From an uncultured Aquimarina sp. (lineage in GTDB: Bacteria; Bacteroidota; Bacteroidia; Flavobacteriales; Flavobacteriaceae): a stretch of DNA of 64,000 nt. Position numbers and translations under genes: made by a program. This document shows positions 27,677 to 37,678 of the stretch, piece by piece. The notes below the pieces were generated by a model. That model was given only the letters and a program-made list of their open reading frames with translations. It was not told where the DNA came from and ran no database searches. Location of the stretch: the NCBI GenBank assembly GCA_947498785.1, contig CANMLS010000021.1, positions 19,365 to 83,364 of the forward strand. The letters run 5' to 3'. The first letter of the stretch is position 1; every line of letters begins with the position of its first letter.

Positions 27677-28361
27677 TATCTCTCTTTTTAATTAATTTGG
27701 CTGGCACACCTGCTACAATAGTCTGTGGCTCTGTATCTTTAGTAACTACTGCTCCTGATGCTACGATAGTACCCATTGCAATCCGTACTCCCGGCATTAC
27801 AATAGCATTAGCACCTAGCCAAACATCATCTTCTATAACTGTCGTATAACGAGTCTCTCCTTGATGCTTAATAGGGGTATCTAATCTGTCGAAATTATGA
27901 TTTTCAGAGAGTACCGTAACTCTAGGGCCAAAAATTACGTTATTTCCTATTGATATTTCGCCTCGTACACCAATAAAACAATAATGATTTACAGCTACAT
28001 TATGACCAATGGTGAGCTTATCTCCTATTGCTCTTAACACTCCTGTACATTCTATAATTGCGAAATCTCCAAGCATGAAATTATCTCCTATTTCTACTCC
28101 AGAATTACTCAATGCCATTATTTTGCTGGATCTACCTAGGTTTAAGTTTTTGCCACAGGTTACTTTTCTTTTAAAAAGTATAGTAGCTCCTTTTTTTGAA
28201 AACACAAGGCCATTAGACTTAACTCTAAATTTAAACTTAATAAACCCTCTAACAATTTCTAGAACTTTACTAGACAAGATTTCAAAATATTCGTACGTAG
28301 AAAATTTATACTCAATAGTATAATCTTCCTTTTTAATTTTAGATATTAGTTTCGCTATCAT
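27666..28361 (-). CDS. Left-handed beta-helix acyltransferase (NodL/LacA-like)
   Basis: A 231-residue hexapeptide-repeat protein. Repeats such as IGDNFMLGDFA, IGHNVAVNH and IGNNVIFGPR form the beta-helix. The loop with SENHNFDR holds the likely catalytic His, and the end VASGAVVTKDTEPQTIVAGVPAK is typical of sugar O-acetyltransferases. It is soluble. The neighbouring genes are a GT4 (9 bp) and the DNRLRE lipoprotein (11 bp overlap). It probably O-acetylates a sugar of the repeat unit. Confidence 0.9.
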   Translation of the reverse strand: MIAKLISKIKKEDYTIEYKFSTYEYFEILSSKVLEIVRGFIKFKFRVKSNGLVFSKKGATILFKRKVTCGKNLNLGRSSKIMALSNSGVEIGDNFMLGDFAIIECTGVLRAIGDKLTIGHNVAVNHYCFIGVRGEISIGNNVIFGPRVTVLSENHNFDRLDTPIKHQGETRYTTVIEDDVWLGANAIVMPGVRIAMGTIVASGAVVTKDTEPQTIVAGVPAKLIKKRDSEN

Positions 28362-28370
28362 AGCCTAAAA

Positions 28371-29558
28371 TTAGTTTTGAAGTACTGTTTTATATACTTT
28401 AATGATTTTTTGGTAGTGTGATACTTCACCAAAGTTCTTGGTGTAGTATTCACTTATTTCTTTAGCCTTAAATTTATAGTTTTTACTTAAAATAGTTTGT
28501 AAATCTTCTAAAGCATTTTCTGAATAAAAATCCATCGCATAACCTGTTTGATCATTAATCATTTCTATTAATCCACTATGATTGGATACTATGATTGGTG
28601 TACCTAACATATACGATTCTACAACAGACATTGGGCAGTTATCATACCAATAGGATGGATGAATAGTAAACTTTGCTTTGCTAACATAATCAAATAATTC
28701 GGCTCCATACTTTGGCCCTAAATATTCAATATTATCATAATCGGTAGGAATTACATCTCCCTTACCTATAACTACTAATTTATAGGGCAAATCTTTAAAC
28801 AATTCGTATAAACGATGAAGGCCTTTTTCTACAGAAAGTCTTCCAAAAAACAACACATAATCTTCCTTTTCACTTTCAATAGATACATCCAAACTCTCAA
28901 CGCAATTTGGTAATACTATGATGTCTTTCTTTATTACAGGTTGAATAAGATCTTTAAAAAAATTGCTAGGGCTAATAAAAGCATCTATATATTTATTATA
29001 GACATTTAAAACATTGTGTGTAAGATATGATTCGACAGATCCCACAATACTTTTAGGAATAGAATTATCAAAACATTTATTAATTAATCCATTATAAAAT
29101 TTGCCATGCAAACATCTAGTACACACTTCATTTTTATGCTCAATATACAACCTGTGGTTAGGACATACAATTTGAGAATCATGTATCGTATGAATAATTT
29201 TAATACCTCTCTTACTTATTTCTGAAAGAATAGAGGTCGTAAGTTGAAAATTATAGTTGTGGACATGAACAATATCTGGTTTAAACTCGTCTAATACTTT
29301 GGCTATATTTTTCTGGTTTTTCTTGGAGTAAATAATACTCGAAACATTCTGCGCAGTTTTAAGAGTACTGCCAGCTTCTTTAAAGTCAAGATTATCGGCA
29401 AAAGAATTATAACTGTCCTCAACAATATTATGGTCATCTGCCATTCCCCAATATTCTACTTCAATTCCATTCTTTTGTAAAAGACTGGATAATGTGAACA
29501 TATAGGTTTCAGCTCCTCCTACAATTTTTAAAAATTTATTTACTTGAAGTACTCTCAT
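28371..29558 (-). CDS. Glycosyltransferase family 4
   Basis: A 395-residue GT-B retaining glycosyltransferase. The N-terminal acceptor motif is VGGAETYMFTLSSLL. The C-terminal donor domain shows FFGRLSVEKGLHRL and NCPMSVVESYMLGTP with the paired acidic residues. A Cys cluster (VCTRCLHG with VCPNH) lies mid-protein. This is known in a subset of GT4 enzymes and may bind metal. It overlaps the flippase gene by 23 bp. The donor and acceptor sugars are not readable. Confidence 0.9.
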   Translation of the reverse strand: MRVLQVNKFLKIVGGAETYMFTLSSLLQKNGIEVEYWGMADDHNIVEDSYNSFADNLDFKEAGSTLKTAQNVSSIIYSKKNQKNIAKVLDEFKPDIVHVHNYNFQLTTSILSEISKRGIKIIHTIHDSQIVCPNHRLYIEHKNEVCTRCLHGKFYNGLINKCFDNSIPKSIVGSVESYLTHNVLNVYNKYIDAFISPSNFFKDLIQPVIKKDIIVLPNCVESLDVSIESEKEDYVLFFGRLSVEKGLHRLYELFKDLPYKLVVIGKGDVIPTDYDNIEYLGPKYGAELFDYVSKAKFTIHPSYWYDNCPMSVVESYMLGTPIIVSNHSGLIEMINDQTGYAMDFYSENALEDLQTILSKNYKFKAKEISEYYTKNFGEVSHYQKIIKVYKTVLQN

Positions 29559-30738
29559 TTCTTATTTTAAATTTATGTATTCCATATATCAACAAAAAGG
29601 TGATTACCTCAAAAGTACTGAAAACAATAGCCACCTCATATATACTTGTCATCTCTAAAACAAAATAAGTGGTTATTTTAAGGCAAAAAACCATTCCTAG
29701 TGCCACTACTGTGTATATGGTTTTATTATTATAGTTATTATGTAATAATTTTAATTGATACGCTGCATAAAAAGGTAAAGCCAAGCCAATAATAGCTAGT
29801 ATTAAAGCTCCAGATTCATAATCACTAGGATAAATAATCGTATATAATCCTTCTAGATACTTATGGTAAATGGTAACCAATAAAACTGTGACTCCAAAAA
29901 ACAACAACAAGAACTTTAATTTAATTTTCGAAAAAAGATATTTAAGATTGGCTGTTATAAAGGCCAAAACAAATATAGTTCCCGCATTATATAGGTTATA
30001 TGCCGAAGAAAAATAAGCTACTTGTTTAAAATCAAAATATTTTTCTAAGAAAAAAATATCCATTCTTCCTATACCTACCTGAAAAAACTGATATAAAAAG
30101 TAAAATTTAGTCTTTCCAATTAATGTAATATAATTACTAAAATCAGGTATAAATAGTTTAAAATTTAGTTTTTTTAGATTTATACTTAAGAATATAATTG
30201 TGAGTACTAGCCCTATTAAACTAAAAGCAACACATATCACAAAAAGAGATATCTCAATGTTAAAAAGATAGAGTATAATCATTAAAATTAATCTGGCTAT
30301 AGGTTCTGAGCCCACCAGAATAATATCGTTCTTACTTTGTTCAAAACCTCTAAAAATGGTCTGCAAAAACTTTACAAATCCTGTATTAAGAAAAAAGAAA
30401 GTGACCAAAAAAGTAATTAAGAACGAATCAGAATTTCCTATAAATAATATAGGTACAACAAAAAGCACAAAAAGTGATTGAAACAATCTTGAGTTTATTG
30501 ATAATGCCAAGGATGAAGAATCTCTTTTGACAGCATTATTAAAGGCAAACCAACCAACGCCTAGATCAGCAAAAATTGTAAACCAACTCGCTATAGCAAT
30601 AGAAAAGCTATAAATACCATAATCTTCAACAGAAATTATTCTAGTCAATAAAATAATTACCAAAAAAGAAATAACCTTTGCACCTACCTCAAAGAATGGT
30701 ACAAGAACACGAGAAACATTAATTCTTTTCAATTTCAT
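29536..30738 (-). CDS. Polysaccharide flippase (Wzx-like)
   Basis: A 400-residue MATE-like/PST membrane protein with about 12 hydrophobic helices and the N-terminal signature VISFLVIILLTRIISVEDYGIY, typical of Wzx translocases that move lipid-linked repeat units across the inner membrane. The start chosen is ATG 30738. A further 20 residues are open to a TTG at 30798, but those do not look like family sequence. A gap of 118 bp separates it from the upstream GT, with nothing recognisable in it. It overlaps the downstream GT4 gene by 23 bp. Confidence 0.88.
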   Translation of the reverse strand: MKLKRINVSRVLVPFFEVGAKVISFLVIILLTRIISVEDYGIYSFSIAIASWFTIFADLGVGWFAFNNAVKRDSSSLALSINSRLFQSLFVLFVVPILFIGNSDSFLITFLVTFFFLNTGFVKFLQTIFRGFEQSKNDIILVGSEPIARLILMIILYLFNIEISLFVICVAFSLIGLVLTIIFLSINLKKLNFKLFIPDFSNYITLIGKTKFYFLYQFFQVGIGRMDIFFLEKYFDFKQVAYFSSAYNLYNAGTIFVLAFITANLKYLFSKIKLKFLLLFFGVTVLLVTIYHKYLEGLYTIIYPSDYESGALILAIIGLALPFYAAYQLKLLHNNYNNKTIYTVVALGMVFCLKITTYFVLEMTSIYEVAIVFSTFEVITFLLIYGIHKFKIRNESTSSK

Positions 30739-30856
30739 TAATAAATAGTCATAAATTCTGCATTTTCTATTCAGAAAATTAAATTCGTTTTTTAACAACC
30801 GTTCTACTATTTATAAATTAATTATTGTTGTAAGGTAGATAATTATTAAATGATTC

Positions 30857-31963
30857 TTATGCCAAACGACTAATTAGTCTTTCTATCCATTGCTCTGAAG
30901 AAACTTTAAGTACGTAATTTTTATACGACTTTCGATTTATATTCTTTAATGTCCTAAGTTTATCATAGATCTCCTCGGTAGAATTCAATATAAAATTCTC
31001 GTCATCAATATAATCCGATTCTGTACCATCTGCTCCCTTAATACACAATACTGGTAAACCATAAAGTAAGGATTGTAATATTCCTAAACCTCCATCCCCT
31101 GGGAGCACAAATAAGTCACTTTCGAAATAAAACTTTTTAAGCATTTCTTTATCATAAATCGGACCATGAAATACAGTTTCCTGACTGTCGTATAGATTTC
31201 TTAAATATTCAAGTTGATTACCTCCTCCTATAATATTAAGAACAAACTTTCTAGAGTTCGATAACTCATTAAGTTTGGTAACATATTTTATTAATTCTTC
31301 TACTTTTTTTCGTTTTTCTACAACGCCAACATATAATAAGCGAACCTGTGTATCGTCAAAATTATAACTATCAATACTACTACTTACCTCGTTCTGGATA
31401 GATTCAAAATAGTTTGTATTTATAGTATTTAAATTTGTGAAACAATTTTTTGCTCCCATATAGTTCTTAAGATACTCCTCTCCCATTGTAGAGTATGACA
31501 TCTGGATTTGAGTTAATTTAACGAAAGGTTTAAGTATTCCATCAATTAATTTGCGCCGTTTTGTTCTTACGGCTCTCGAATATCCTGGATCCCACCAAAT
31601 TATCTTTTTTCCAAATAATCTAGAAATAGGTGCTAGATAACAGTTGTTTATAAGGTTAGTTACTCCTTCAAGTAAAAGTATATCGTATTTGAACATTTTA
31701 AATACCACTTGTGGATATAAAAAAAACGAAGTGCCTCGTGACTCACCTGTATAGGATATCTTTAATGAAGATAGTTCATAAATCTTTAAATTCTTATACT
31801 TTTTTAAATAGGCCTCATAAGAAGCTAATTTAAGAGTTCCTTTTTCTTCACCTTTTGATGTAACGATTCCAACTTCCTCAAATTCTTTACATAACTCTAC
31901 CAGCAAATCCAAGCGATAAGATGTAATCACCCTTTGAACTATTAGTATTTTTTTATGCTTCAA
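30857..31963 (-). CDS. Glycosyltransferase (GT4-like)
   Basis: A 368-residue GT-B protein. The C-terminal donor half contains LLYVGVVEKRKKVEELI and a late FVLPGDGGLGILQSLLYGLPVLC, the GT4 pattern with Asp in place of the usual Glu. The N-terminal half has WWDPGYSRAVRTKRR. The start is TTG 31963, since no ATG lies near the N-terminus. It follows wecC by 10 bp, so a ManNAcA transfer is an attractive but unproven idea. Confidence 0.8.
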   Translation of the reverse strand: MKHKKILIVQRVITSYRLDLLVELCKEFEEVGIVTSKGEEKGTLKLASYEAYLKKYKNLKIYELSSLKISYTGESRGTSFFLYPQVVFKMFKYDILLLEGVTNLINNCYLAPISRLFGKKIIWWDPGYSRAVRTKRRKLIDGILKPFVKLTQIQMSYSTMGEEYLKNYMGAKNCFTNLNTINTNYFESIQNEVSSSIDSYNFDDTQVRLLYVGVVEKRKKVEELIKYVTKLNELSNSRKFVLNIIGGGNQLEYLRNLYDSQETVFHGPIYDKEMLKKFYFESDLFVLPGDGGLGILQSLLYGLPVLCIKGADGTESDYIDDENFILNSTEEIYDKLRTLKNINRKSYKNYVLKVSSEQWIERLISRLA

Positions 31964-31973
31964 TGATTTATTA

Positions 31974-33191
31974 TTATTTATTTAGAGCACCACAAAAATC
32001 TAAAACGATTTTTTCTTTTATGGTCTTGTAATTTTTAAATTCGTCATGGGCTACTAAAAATACTATTATATCTGCCTTATCAATAGCCTCTTCATAAGAT
32101 GTAAGTTTAAAAACTTTATGTTCATTTATATTGGGTTCGATAATATAATACTCCTCATCGTTTGCATTTTGCAAAACTTTTTGAACGATATATTTGGCAG
32201 GTGATTCTCTTAAGTCATCAATATTAGGTTTAAATGCTAACCCCAACAATGCGATTCTTGGTTTTCTACCATGTTTTAATTCAAATTCAAGTTTTGCATT
32301 CTTTACCTTTTCAGCACACCAAAATGATTTATAATTATTAATCTCTCTAGCAGTACCAATGATTTTTGATTCCATCGGATAATCGGCTACAATAAAATAA
32401 GGGTCAACGGCTATACAGTGTCCTCCAACACCACATCCTGGTTGTAGTATGTTTACTCTTGGATGTTTGTTTGCTAACTTTATTAATTCCCAAACGTTAA
32501 TATCGGCTTTATCACAAATAAGGGATAGTTCATTAGCAAAAGCAATTTGTACATCTCTTGAAGAATTTTCTACAAGTTTACACATTTCTGCTGTCCTAGC
32601 GTTAGTTTTGTGCAAATCTCCCTTAATAAATTGTCTATAAAAATCTACTGCTTTTTCTGTTGATTTATCATTTATTCCTCCAATCACACGATCATTGTGC
32701 ACTAGTTCATACATCACATTTCCAGGAAGAACTCGTTCAGGGCAATATGCAATATTTAATTTATTCTTAAGCTCTGGTCTTTCAGAATAAATTAAATTCA
32801 TCATCAATTCTGTAGTTCCTATAGGAGAGGTTGATTCAATGATATATAAATCGTTTTCTTTTAAAAGCGGTATTATTGCTTTGGTAGCTGATTTTACAAA
32901 AGAAATATCAGGTTCGTTTTTACCCTTAAATGGTGTTGGTACAACTATCAGATATGTGTCAGCTTCAACAGGGGTTGTCGAGGCATGCAAAAATCCATCT
33001 TTAACAGCATTTTCTACAGCATTATCCAATTCTGGTTCAATAATATGAATTTTTCCGGCATTGATCGTTTTTACAATTTCCGGATTAATATCAACCCCAT
33101 GAACATATGTTTTGTTTTTTGCAATTAACGCTGCGGTTGGCAACCCAATATACCCAAGGCCAACCATTACTACACTAGGCTTATTATCCAT
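31974..33191 (-). CDS. wecC: UDP-N-acetyl-D-mannosamine dehydrogenase
   Basis: A 405-residue UDP-sugar dehydrogenase. The N-terminus MVGLGYIGLPTAALIAKN, STSPIGTTE and the catalytic-Cys region PGCGVGGHCIAVDPYF are diagnostic for the UDP-ManNAc/GlcNAc dehydrogenase group rather than UDP-Glc dehydrogenase. It oxidises UDP-ManNAc to UDP-ManNAcA. It overlaps wecB by 8 bp, which gives a direct two-step route from UDP-GlcNAc. The product is an acidic sugar for the surface polymer. Confidence 0.93.
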   Translation of the reverse strand: MDNKPSVVMVGLGYIGLPTAALIAKNKTYVHGVDINPEIVKTINAGKIHIIEPELDNAVENAVKDGFLHASTTPVEADTYLIVVPTPFKGKNEPDISFVKSATKAIIPLLKENDLYIIESTSPIGTTELMMNLIYSERPELKNKLNIAYCPERVLPGNVMYELVHNDRVIGGINDKSTEKAVDFYRQFIKGDLHKTNARTAEMCKLVENSSRDVQIAFANELSLICDKADINVWELIKLANKHPRVNILQPGCGVGGHCIAVDPYFIVADYPMESKIIGTAREINNYKSFWCAEKVKNAKLEFELKHGRKPRIALLGLAFKPNIDDLRESPAKYIVQKVLQNANDEEYYIIEPNINEHKVFKLTSYEEAIDKADIIVFLVAHDEFKNYKTIKEKIVLDFCGALNK

Positions 33192-34323
33192 AATAATTTT
33201 CTGAAATATATTTTACTATTCTCTCACATGCTTTACCATCTCCATACGGATTATGAAGTTTACTCATGCTCTCATATGAAGCATTTTCATTTAGAAGTTT
33301 TTCAGCTTCAGCAACTATCTTTTCCTCATCAGTTCCTACTAGAATTACAGTTCCGGCATCTACCGCTTCGGGTCTCTCCGTAGTATCCCGCATTACAAGT
33401 ACTGGTTTTCCAAGGCTCGGAGCTTCTTCTTGAACACCCCCACTATCAGTAATTATCAAATAACACTTATCCATTAACCATACAAAAGCAGGATATGATA
33501 ATGGTTTAATTAATTGTATATTATTAATATTACTTAATAATTCATATACCGGTTTTTGTACATTCGGATTCAAATGCACAGGGTAAATTATTTGAGAGTC
33601 TGGGTTTTCAATGGCTATTTTTTTTAATGCTTTACAAATATTAATAAAACCTTTTCCATGATTTTCTCTTCGATGTCCTGTAACCAGAATAACACGTTTA
33701 TTTAGATCAACTGTTTTATTTAAATCGATTATTTCACTATCATTAAAGCTATCCGATTTTACTTTATTTACACTAAATTCTAATGCATCTATAACCGTAT
33801 TTCCAGTTACTAAAATCTTATTCTCCTGGACATTTTCATTTAATAAGTTTTGTTTCGAAACCTTGGTAGGAGAAAAATGATAATCTGCAATACTTCCTGT
33901 TACCGATCTATTTATCTCTTCTGGAAAAGGAGATCTTTTATCAAAAGTTCTTAAACCTGCTTCAACATGACAAACTTGAGCTCCAGAATAAAAAGCTGCA
34001 ATACCTGAAGCCATTGTTGTTGTTGTATCTCCATGAACAAATACATATTGGGGTTTAAATTCCTCTAGAACTGGTTTTAAACCTGTAATTATATCCGCAG
34101 TAAGGTTGTATAAGTTTTGATTAGGCTTCATTAAATCTAAATCATAATTAGGTGTTATTTCAAAAAAAGATAGCACCTGATCAAGCATTTCTCTGTGCTG
34201 AGCAGTTATACAAACTTTTGTTTCAAATTTATCTGAATGTTTCCTAAACTCCTGTACCAAAGGAGCCATTTTAATAGCCTCAGGCCTTGTTCCAAAAATA
34301 ATTAGATTTTTGATTTTGTTCAT
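33184..34323 (-). CDS. wecB: UDP-GlcNAc 2-epimerase (non-hydrolysing)
   Basis: A 379-residue enzyme that interconverts UDP-GlcNAc and UDP-ManNAc. Diagnostic motifs: GTRPEAIKMAPL at the N-terminus, VHGDTTTTMA, ITGxR-type region VTGHRRENHG, and TDSGGVQEEAPSLGKPVLVMRDTTERPE near the C-terminus. The length is typical. It overlaps rfbD by 4 bp (ATGA) and wecC by 8 bp, so tight co-translation is likely. Confidence 0.95.
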   Translation of the reverse strand: MNKIKNLIIFGTRPEAIKMAPLVQEFRKHSDKFETKVCITAQHREMLDQVLSFFEITPNYDLDLMKPNQNLYNLTADIITGLKPVLEEFKPQYVFVHGDTTTTMASGIAAFYSGAQVCHVEAGLRTFDKRSPFPEEINRSVTGSIADYHFSPTKVSKQNLLNENVQENKILVTGNTVIDALEFSVNKVKSDSFNDSEIIDLNKTVDLNKRVILVTGHRRENHGKGFINICKALKKIAIENPDSQIIYPVHLNPNVQKPVYELLSNINNIQLIKPLSYPAFVWLMDKCYLIITDSGGVQEEAPSLGKPVLVMRDTTERPEAVDAGTVILVGTDEEKIVAEAEKLLNENASYESMSKLHNPYGDGKACERIVKYISENYYG

Positions 34324-35177
34324 TCTAAAATTTTAATTAATACCTTATCAAGACTATCTTTCCAGTTAGGAATTTCTAGCTTTAACGCTTCCTTCATTTT
34401 GGATTTATCTAATAAGCTATAACTTGGCCTTTTGGCAGGAGTAGGATAATTATCTGTTGTTGTCCTAGATACTTTTATATCAAAGTTTGCTTGTTCAAAA
34501 ATTGCTTTTGCAAAATCATACCAACTTATAGTTCCCTCATTACTGTAATTATAAATACCATATTCATCAGGATTAGACACAATAATTTCAACAATTACAT
34601 TCGCAAGATCTTTTGCATAAGTAGGAGAACCTATCTGATCACTTACCACGCCTATTTCATCTCTTTCTTTTCCCAAACGAAGCATTGTTTTTACAAAATT
34701 ACGACCATATTCAGAATATACCCAAGATGTACGTATAATAAAATATTCATCCAAAATTTCCTGAATATATTCTTCTCCTTTTAGTTTTGAGGCACCATAA
34801 ATGTTTATAGGTAAAGTTCTATCATCCTCTCGATATGCCCTGTCTTTTGTCCCATCAAAAACAAAATCGGTAGAAACATGTATTAACGTCGTATCTTTTT
34901 CTTTACAAGTTTGTGCTAAGTATTTTACCGCCTCAGCATTTACTAAAAAAGCTTTTTCTTTTTCCGATTCTGCTTTATCAACCGCAGTATATGCGGCGCA
35001 GTTCACCAAATAGTTAAAATTGTTTTGACTAAAAAGAGTTTGAAGACTTTTATGGTCGGTTATATCTAATTCCTTTGATGTTTTAAAAATCCATTCTATA
35101 TCCTTGTGGTATAAAGCTACATCTTTAAAGCACTGCCCTAATTGACCATTTGCGCCAGTTACAAGTACAGAAATCAT
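34320..35177 (-). CDS. rfbD: dTDP-4-dehydrorhamnose reductase (copy 1)
   Basis: A 285-residue RmlD, last step of dTDP-L-rhamnose synthesis. Motifs: VTGANGQLGQCF, VNCAAYTAVDKAE, HVSTDFVFDG and YGASKLKGEE (catalytic Tyr-Lys). It overlaps rfbC and wecB by 4 bp each (ATGA). This copy sits in a complete rfbBACD set. A second copy lies at 39056-39922, with similar sequence but clear differences. Confidence 0.94.
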   Translation of the reverse strand: MISVLVTGANGQLGQCFKDVALYHKDIEWIFKTSKELDITDHKSLQTLFSQNNFNYLVNCAAYTAVDKAESEKEKAFLVNAEAVKYLAQTCKEKDTTLIHVSTDFVFDGTKDRAYREDDRTLPINIYGASKLKGEEYIQEILDEYFIIRTSWVYSEYGRNFVKTMLRLGKERDEIGVVSDQIGSPTYAKDLANVIVEIIVSNPDEYGIYNYSNEGTISWYDFAKAIFEQANFDIKVSRTTTDNYPTPAKRPSYSLLDKSKMKEALKLEIPNWKDSLDKVLIKILE

Positions 35178-35719
35178 AATTTTGCGTTTCTAAAATTAGG
35201 TAGTAAGGTGTCTTTTTCAGATACAATCATATCTTTTTCATCAAATTGCCAATCAATATCTAATTCTCTATCATTGTAGATTATTCCTCCTTCAGATTCT
35301 TTGTTATAAAAATTATCGCATTTATAAAAAAAGATAGTCGTTTCACTTAATACAATAAAACCGTGGGCAAAACCTCTAGGGACAAATAATTGTTTTTTAT
35401 TCTCACTAGATAATTCTACAGCAACGTGTTCTCCAAATGTTATAGAATCTTTACGTAAATCTACAGCCACATCTAACACTTTTCCTTGAAGTACTCTAAC
35501 CAATTTAGCTTGAGCATGCTCTCCAGTTTGATAATGTAGAGCTCTAATCACACCTTTTGACGAAAAAGATTGATTATCCTGAACAAAACTAACGTCTTGG
35601 TTTATCAGTTGATTAAATCGATTTTGATTAAAGCTTTCAAAAAAATATCCTCTTTCATCTTCAAAAATTCTAGGTTCTAATATAAAACAACCTTCGAGCT
35701 TTGTTTCTTTTACTGTCAT
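35174..35719 (-). CDS. rfbC: dTDP-4-dehydrorhamnose 3,5-epimerase
   Basis: A 181-residue cupin epimerase. Characteristic motifs: FEDERGYFFESFN, VIRALHYQTG with the catalytic His, and FVPRGFAHGFIVLSE. The start chosen is ATG 35719. A TTG two codons upstream (35725) would overlap the rfbA stop as TTGA and cannot be excluded. It is the only rfbC copy in the window, shared by any pathway using either rfbB or rfbD copy. Confidence 0.95.
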   Translation of the reverse strand: MTVKETKLEGCFILEPRIFEDERGYFFESFNQNRFNQLINQDVSFVQDNQSFSSKGVIRALHYQTGEHAQAKLVRVLQGKVLDVAVDLRKDSITFGEHVAVELSSENKKQLFVPRGFAHGFIVLSETTIFFYKCDNFYNKESEGGIIYNDRELDIDWQFDEKDMIVSEKDTLLPNFRNAKL

Positions 35720-35721
35720 AC

Positions 35722-36585
35722 TCAATCTTCTAATATACTCATTAAATGTTTTCCGTATCCACTTTTTATCAACGGCTTTGCTAATTCTTCTAATTCTTTT
35801 TTAGAAATAAATCCCATTTTAAAGGCTACTTCTTCAATAGCACCAATTTTTAATCCTTGACGCTCTTCAATTACCTGAACAAATTGAGATGCTTGCATCA
35901 AAGAATTAAAAGTTCCCGTATCTAACCATGCAGTTCCTCTATCCAAAATACTTACATTAAGTTTCTTTCTCTCCAAATATACCCTATTCACATCTGTAAT
36001 TTCTAATTCACCTCTATTACTTGGTTTAATATTTTTAGCAATATCCACTACCGAATTATCATAAAAATATATTCCTGGAACTGCAAAATTCGACTTTGGG
36101 TTTTCAGGTTTTTCTTCGATTGATATTGCTCTTCCATTCACATCGAATTCAACTACTCCATAACGTTCAGGATCATGAACATGATATGCATAAATAATGC
36201 CTCCTTTAGGATCACTATTGGATTGCAAGAGTTTTTCTAAACCTGTACCATAAAAAATATTATCTCCCAAAATCAATGCAACCTTATCATTTCCTATAAA
36301 ATCAGCTCCAATTATAAATGCCTCAGCCAATCCATTAGGTAATTCTTGAATTGCATATTCAAATCTACATCCATATTTGATTCCATCTCCTAATAGCTTT
36401 TCAAATAAAGGCAAATCATGCGGAGTAGAAATTATAAGAATTTCTCTTATTCCCGACCACATTAAGCTAGAAAGTGGATAATATATCATTGGCTTATCAT
36501 ACACTGGCATTAGTTGTTTACTAACAGCAAGTGTTAAGGGGTGTAGCCTTGTTCCAGATCCTCCGGCTAAAATTATTCCTTTCAT
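35722..36585 (-). CDS. rfbA: Glucose-1-phosphate thymidylyltransferase
   Basis: A 287-residue nucleotidyltransferase, first step of the dTDP-sugar pathway. Motifs: [28 protein letters not shown] and EKPENPKS. The length is that of the short RmlA form. Only one copy is present although rfbB and rfbD are duplicated. It lies 57 bp after rfbB and 2 bp before the rfbC start. Confidence 0.96.
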   Translation of the reverse strand: MKGIILAGGSGTRLHPLTLAVSKQLMPVYDKPMIYYPLSSLMWSGIREILIISTPHDLPLFEKLLGDGIKYGCRFEYAIQELPNGLAEAFIIGADFIGNDKVALILGDNIFYGTGLEKLLQSNSDPKGGIIYAYHVHDPERYGVVEFDVNGRAISIEEKPENPKSNFAVPGIYFYDNSVVDIAKNIKPSNRGELEITDVNRVYLERKKLNVSILDRGTAWLDTGTFNSLMQASQFVQVIEERQGLKIGAIEEVAFKMGFISKKELEELAKPLIKSGYGKHLMSILED

Positions 36586-36642
36586 CTATTACATTTATTA
36601 GTTCTCAAAGATATAATCGAATTCTTAATTATATTCCTTTCA

Positions 36643-37665
36643 TTAGGTTATGTTATATTTTTTTAAGTACCATAATATTGTCTTTTCAATTCCAGTTTCA
36701 AAATTTTCATTAGCTTTCCAGCCAAGTTCAGTTTCTATTTTGGTGGCATCTATAGCATACCTTAAATCGTGACCCGGTCTATCATTAACATAGGTTATGA
36801 GTTTTTCATAAGACTCTCCATTTTTTCTAGGAACTTTTATATCCAATATTTCACAAATTTTTGATGCAATTTGATTATTATTACGTTCATTTCTTCCTCC
36901 GATATTATATGTCTCACCACTACTTCCTTTTCTATATGCCAGTTCGATACCTTTACAGTGGTCCAAAACATATAACCAATCCCTGACATTCTTTCCATCA
37001 CCATATATAGGTATATTATCCTCGGCTAATGCTTTTCTGATAATTGTAGGAATAAGCTTTTCATTGTGCTGTTTGGGACCATAATTATTCGAACAATTTG
37101 TTGTGACAACATCCATTCCATACGTATGAAAATAGCTTCTTACTATGAAATCTGAAGAGGCTTTAGATGCACTATACGGACTATTAGGGGCATATGGCGT
37201 ATTCTCTGTAAAAAGTCCAGTACTTCCTAAGGTTCCATATACTTCATCTGTAGAAATATGATGAAAACGGCAACTTTTATATTCGTCCTTATATTTATAT
37301 GGAGCTTCCATCCAATAATTTCTAGCAACATCAATCAATGTAAAAGTTCCAAAAACATTTGTTCTTATAAATTCATCGGGATTTGTTATAGAATTATCTA
37401 CGTGTGATTCTGCTGCAAAATGAATTATTCCATTAAAATCATACTTCAAAAATAAAGTTTCTATTAAATTCCTCTCACAGATGTCCCCCTCTACAAATGT
37501 ATAATTTTCATGTTTTTCTACGAACTTCAAATTATCTAAATCTCCCGCATATGTTAATTTATCTATATTAATAATTTGTATTTCAGGATTTTCATTAAGG
37601 AAATATGGAATAAAATTAGATCCTATGAACCCAGCTCCACCAGTTAATAAAATTGATTTCATCAT
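36643..37665 (-). CDS. rfbB: dTDP-glucose 4,6-dehydratase (copy 1)
   Basis: A 340-residue extended SDR. Motifs: LTGGAGFIGSNFIPYF, HFAAESHVDNSI, HISTDEVYGTLG and YSASKASSD (catalytic YxxxK). The length is typical. It starts at a double ATG. It is 13 bp downstream of manC and 57 bp upstream of rfbA. It is strongly similar to the second copy at 41405-42421, with the central third nearly identical by eye. Confidence 0.96.
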   Translation of the reverse strand: MMKSILLTGGAGFIGSNFIPYFLNENPEIQIINIDKLTYAGDLDNLKFVEKHENYTFVEGDICERNLIETLFLKYDFNGIIHFAAESHVDNSITNPDEFIRTNVFGTFTLIDVARNYWMEAPYKYKDEYKSCRFHHISTDEVYGTLGSTGLFTENTPYAPNSPYSASKASSDFIVRSYFHTYGMDVVTTNCSNNYGPKQHNEKLIPTIIRKALAEDNIPIYGDGKNVRDWLYVLDHCKGIELAYRKGSSGETYNIGGRNERNNNQIASKICEILDIKVPRKNGESYEKLITYVNDRPGHDLRYAIDATKIETELGWKANENFETGIEKTILWYLKKYNIT

Positions 37666-37678
37666 CTATTAGTATTTT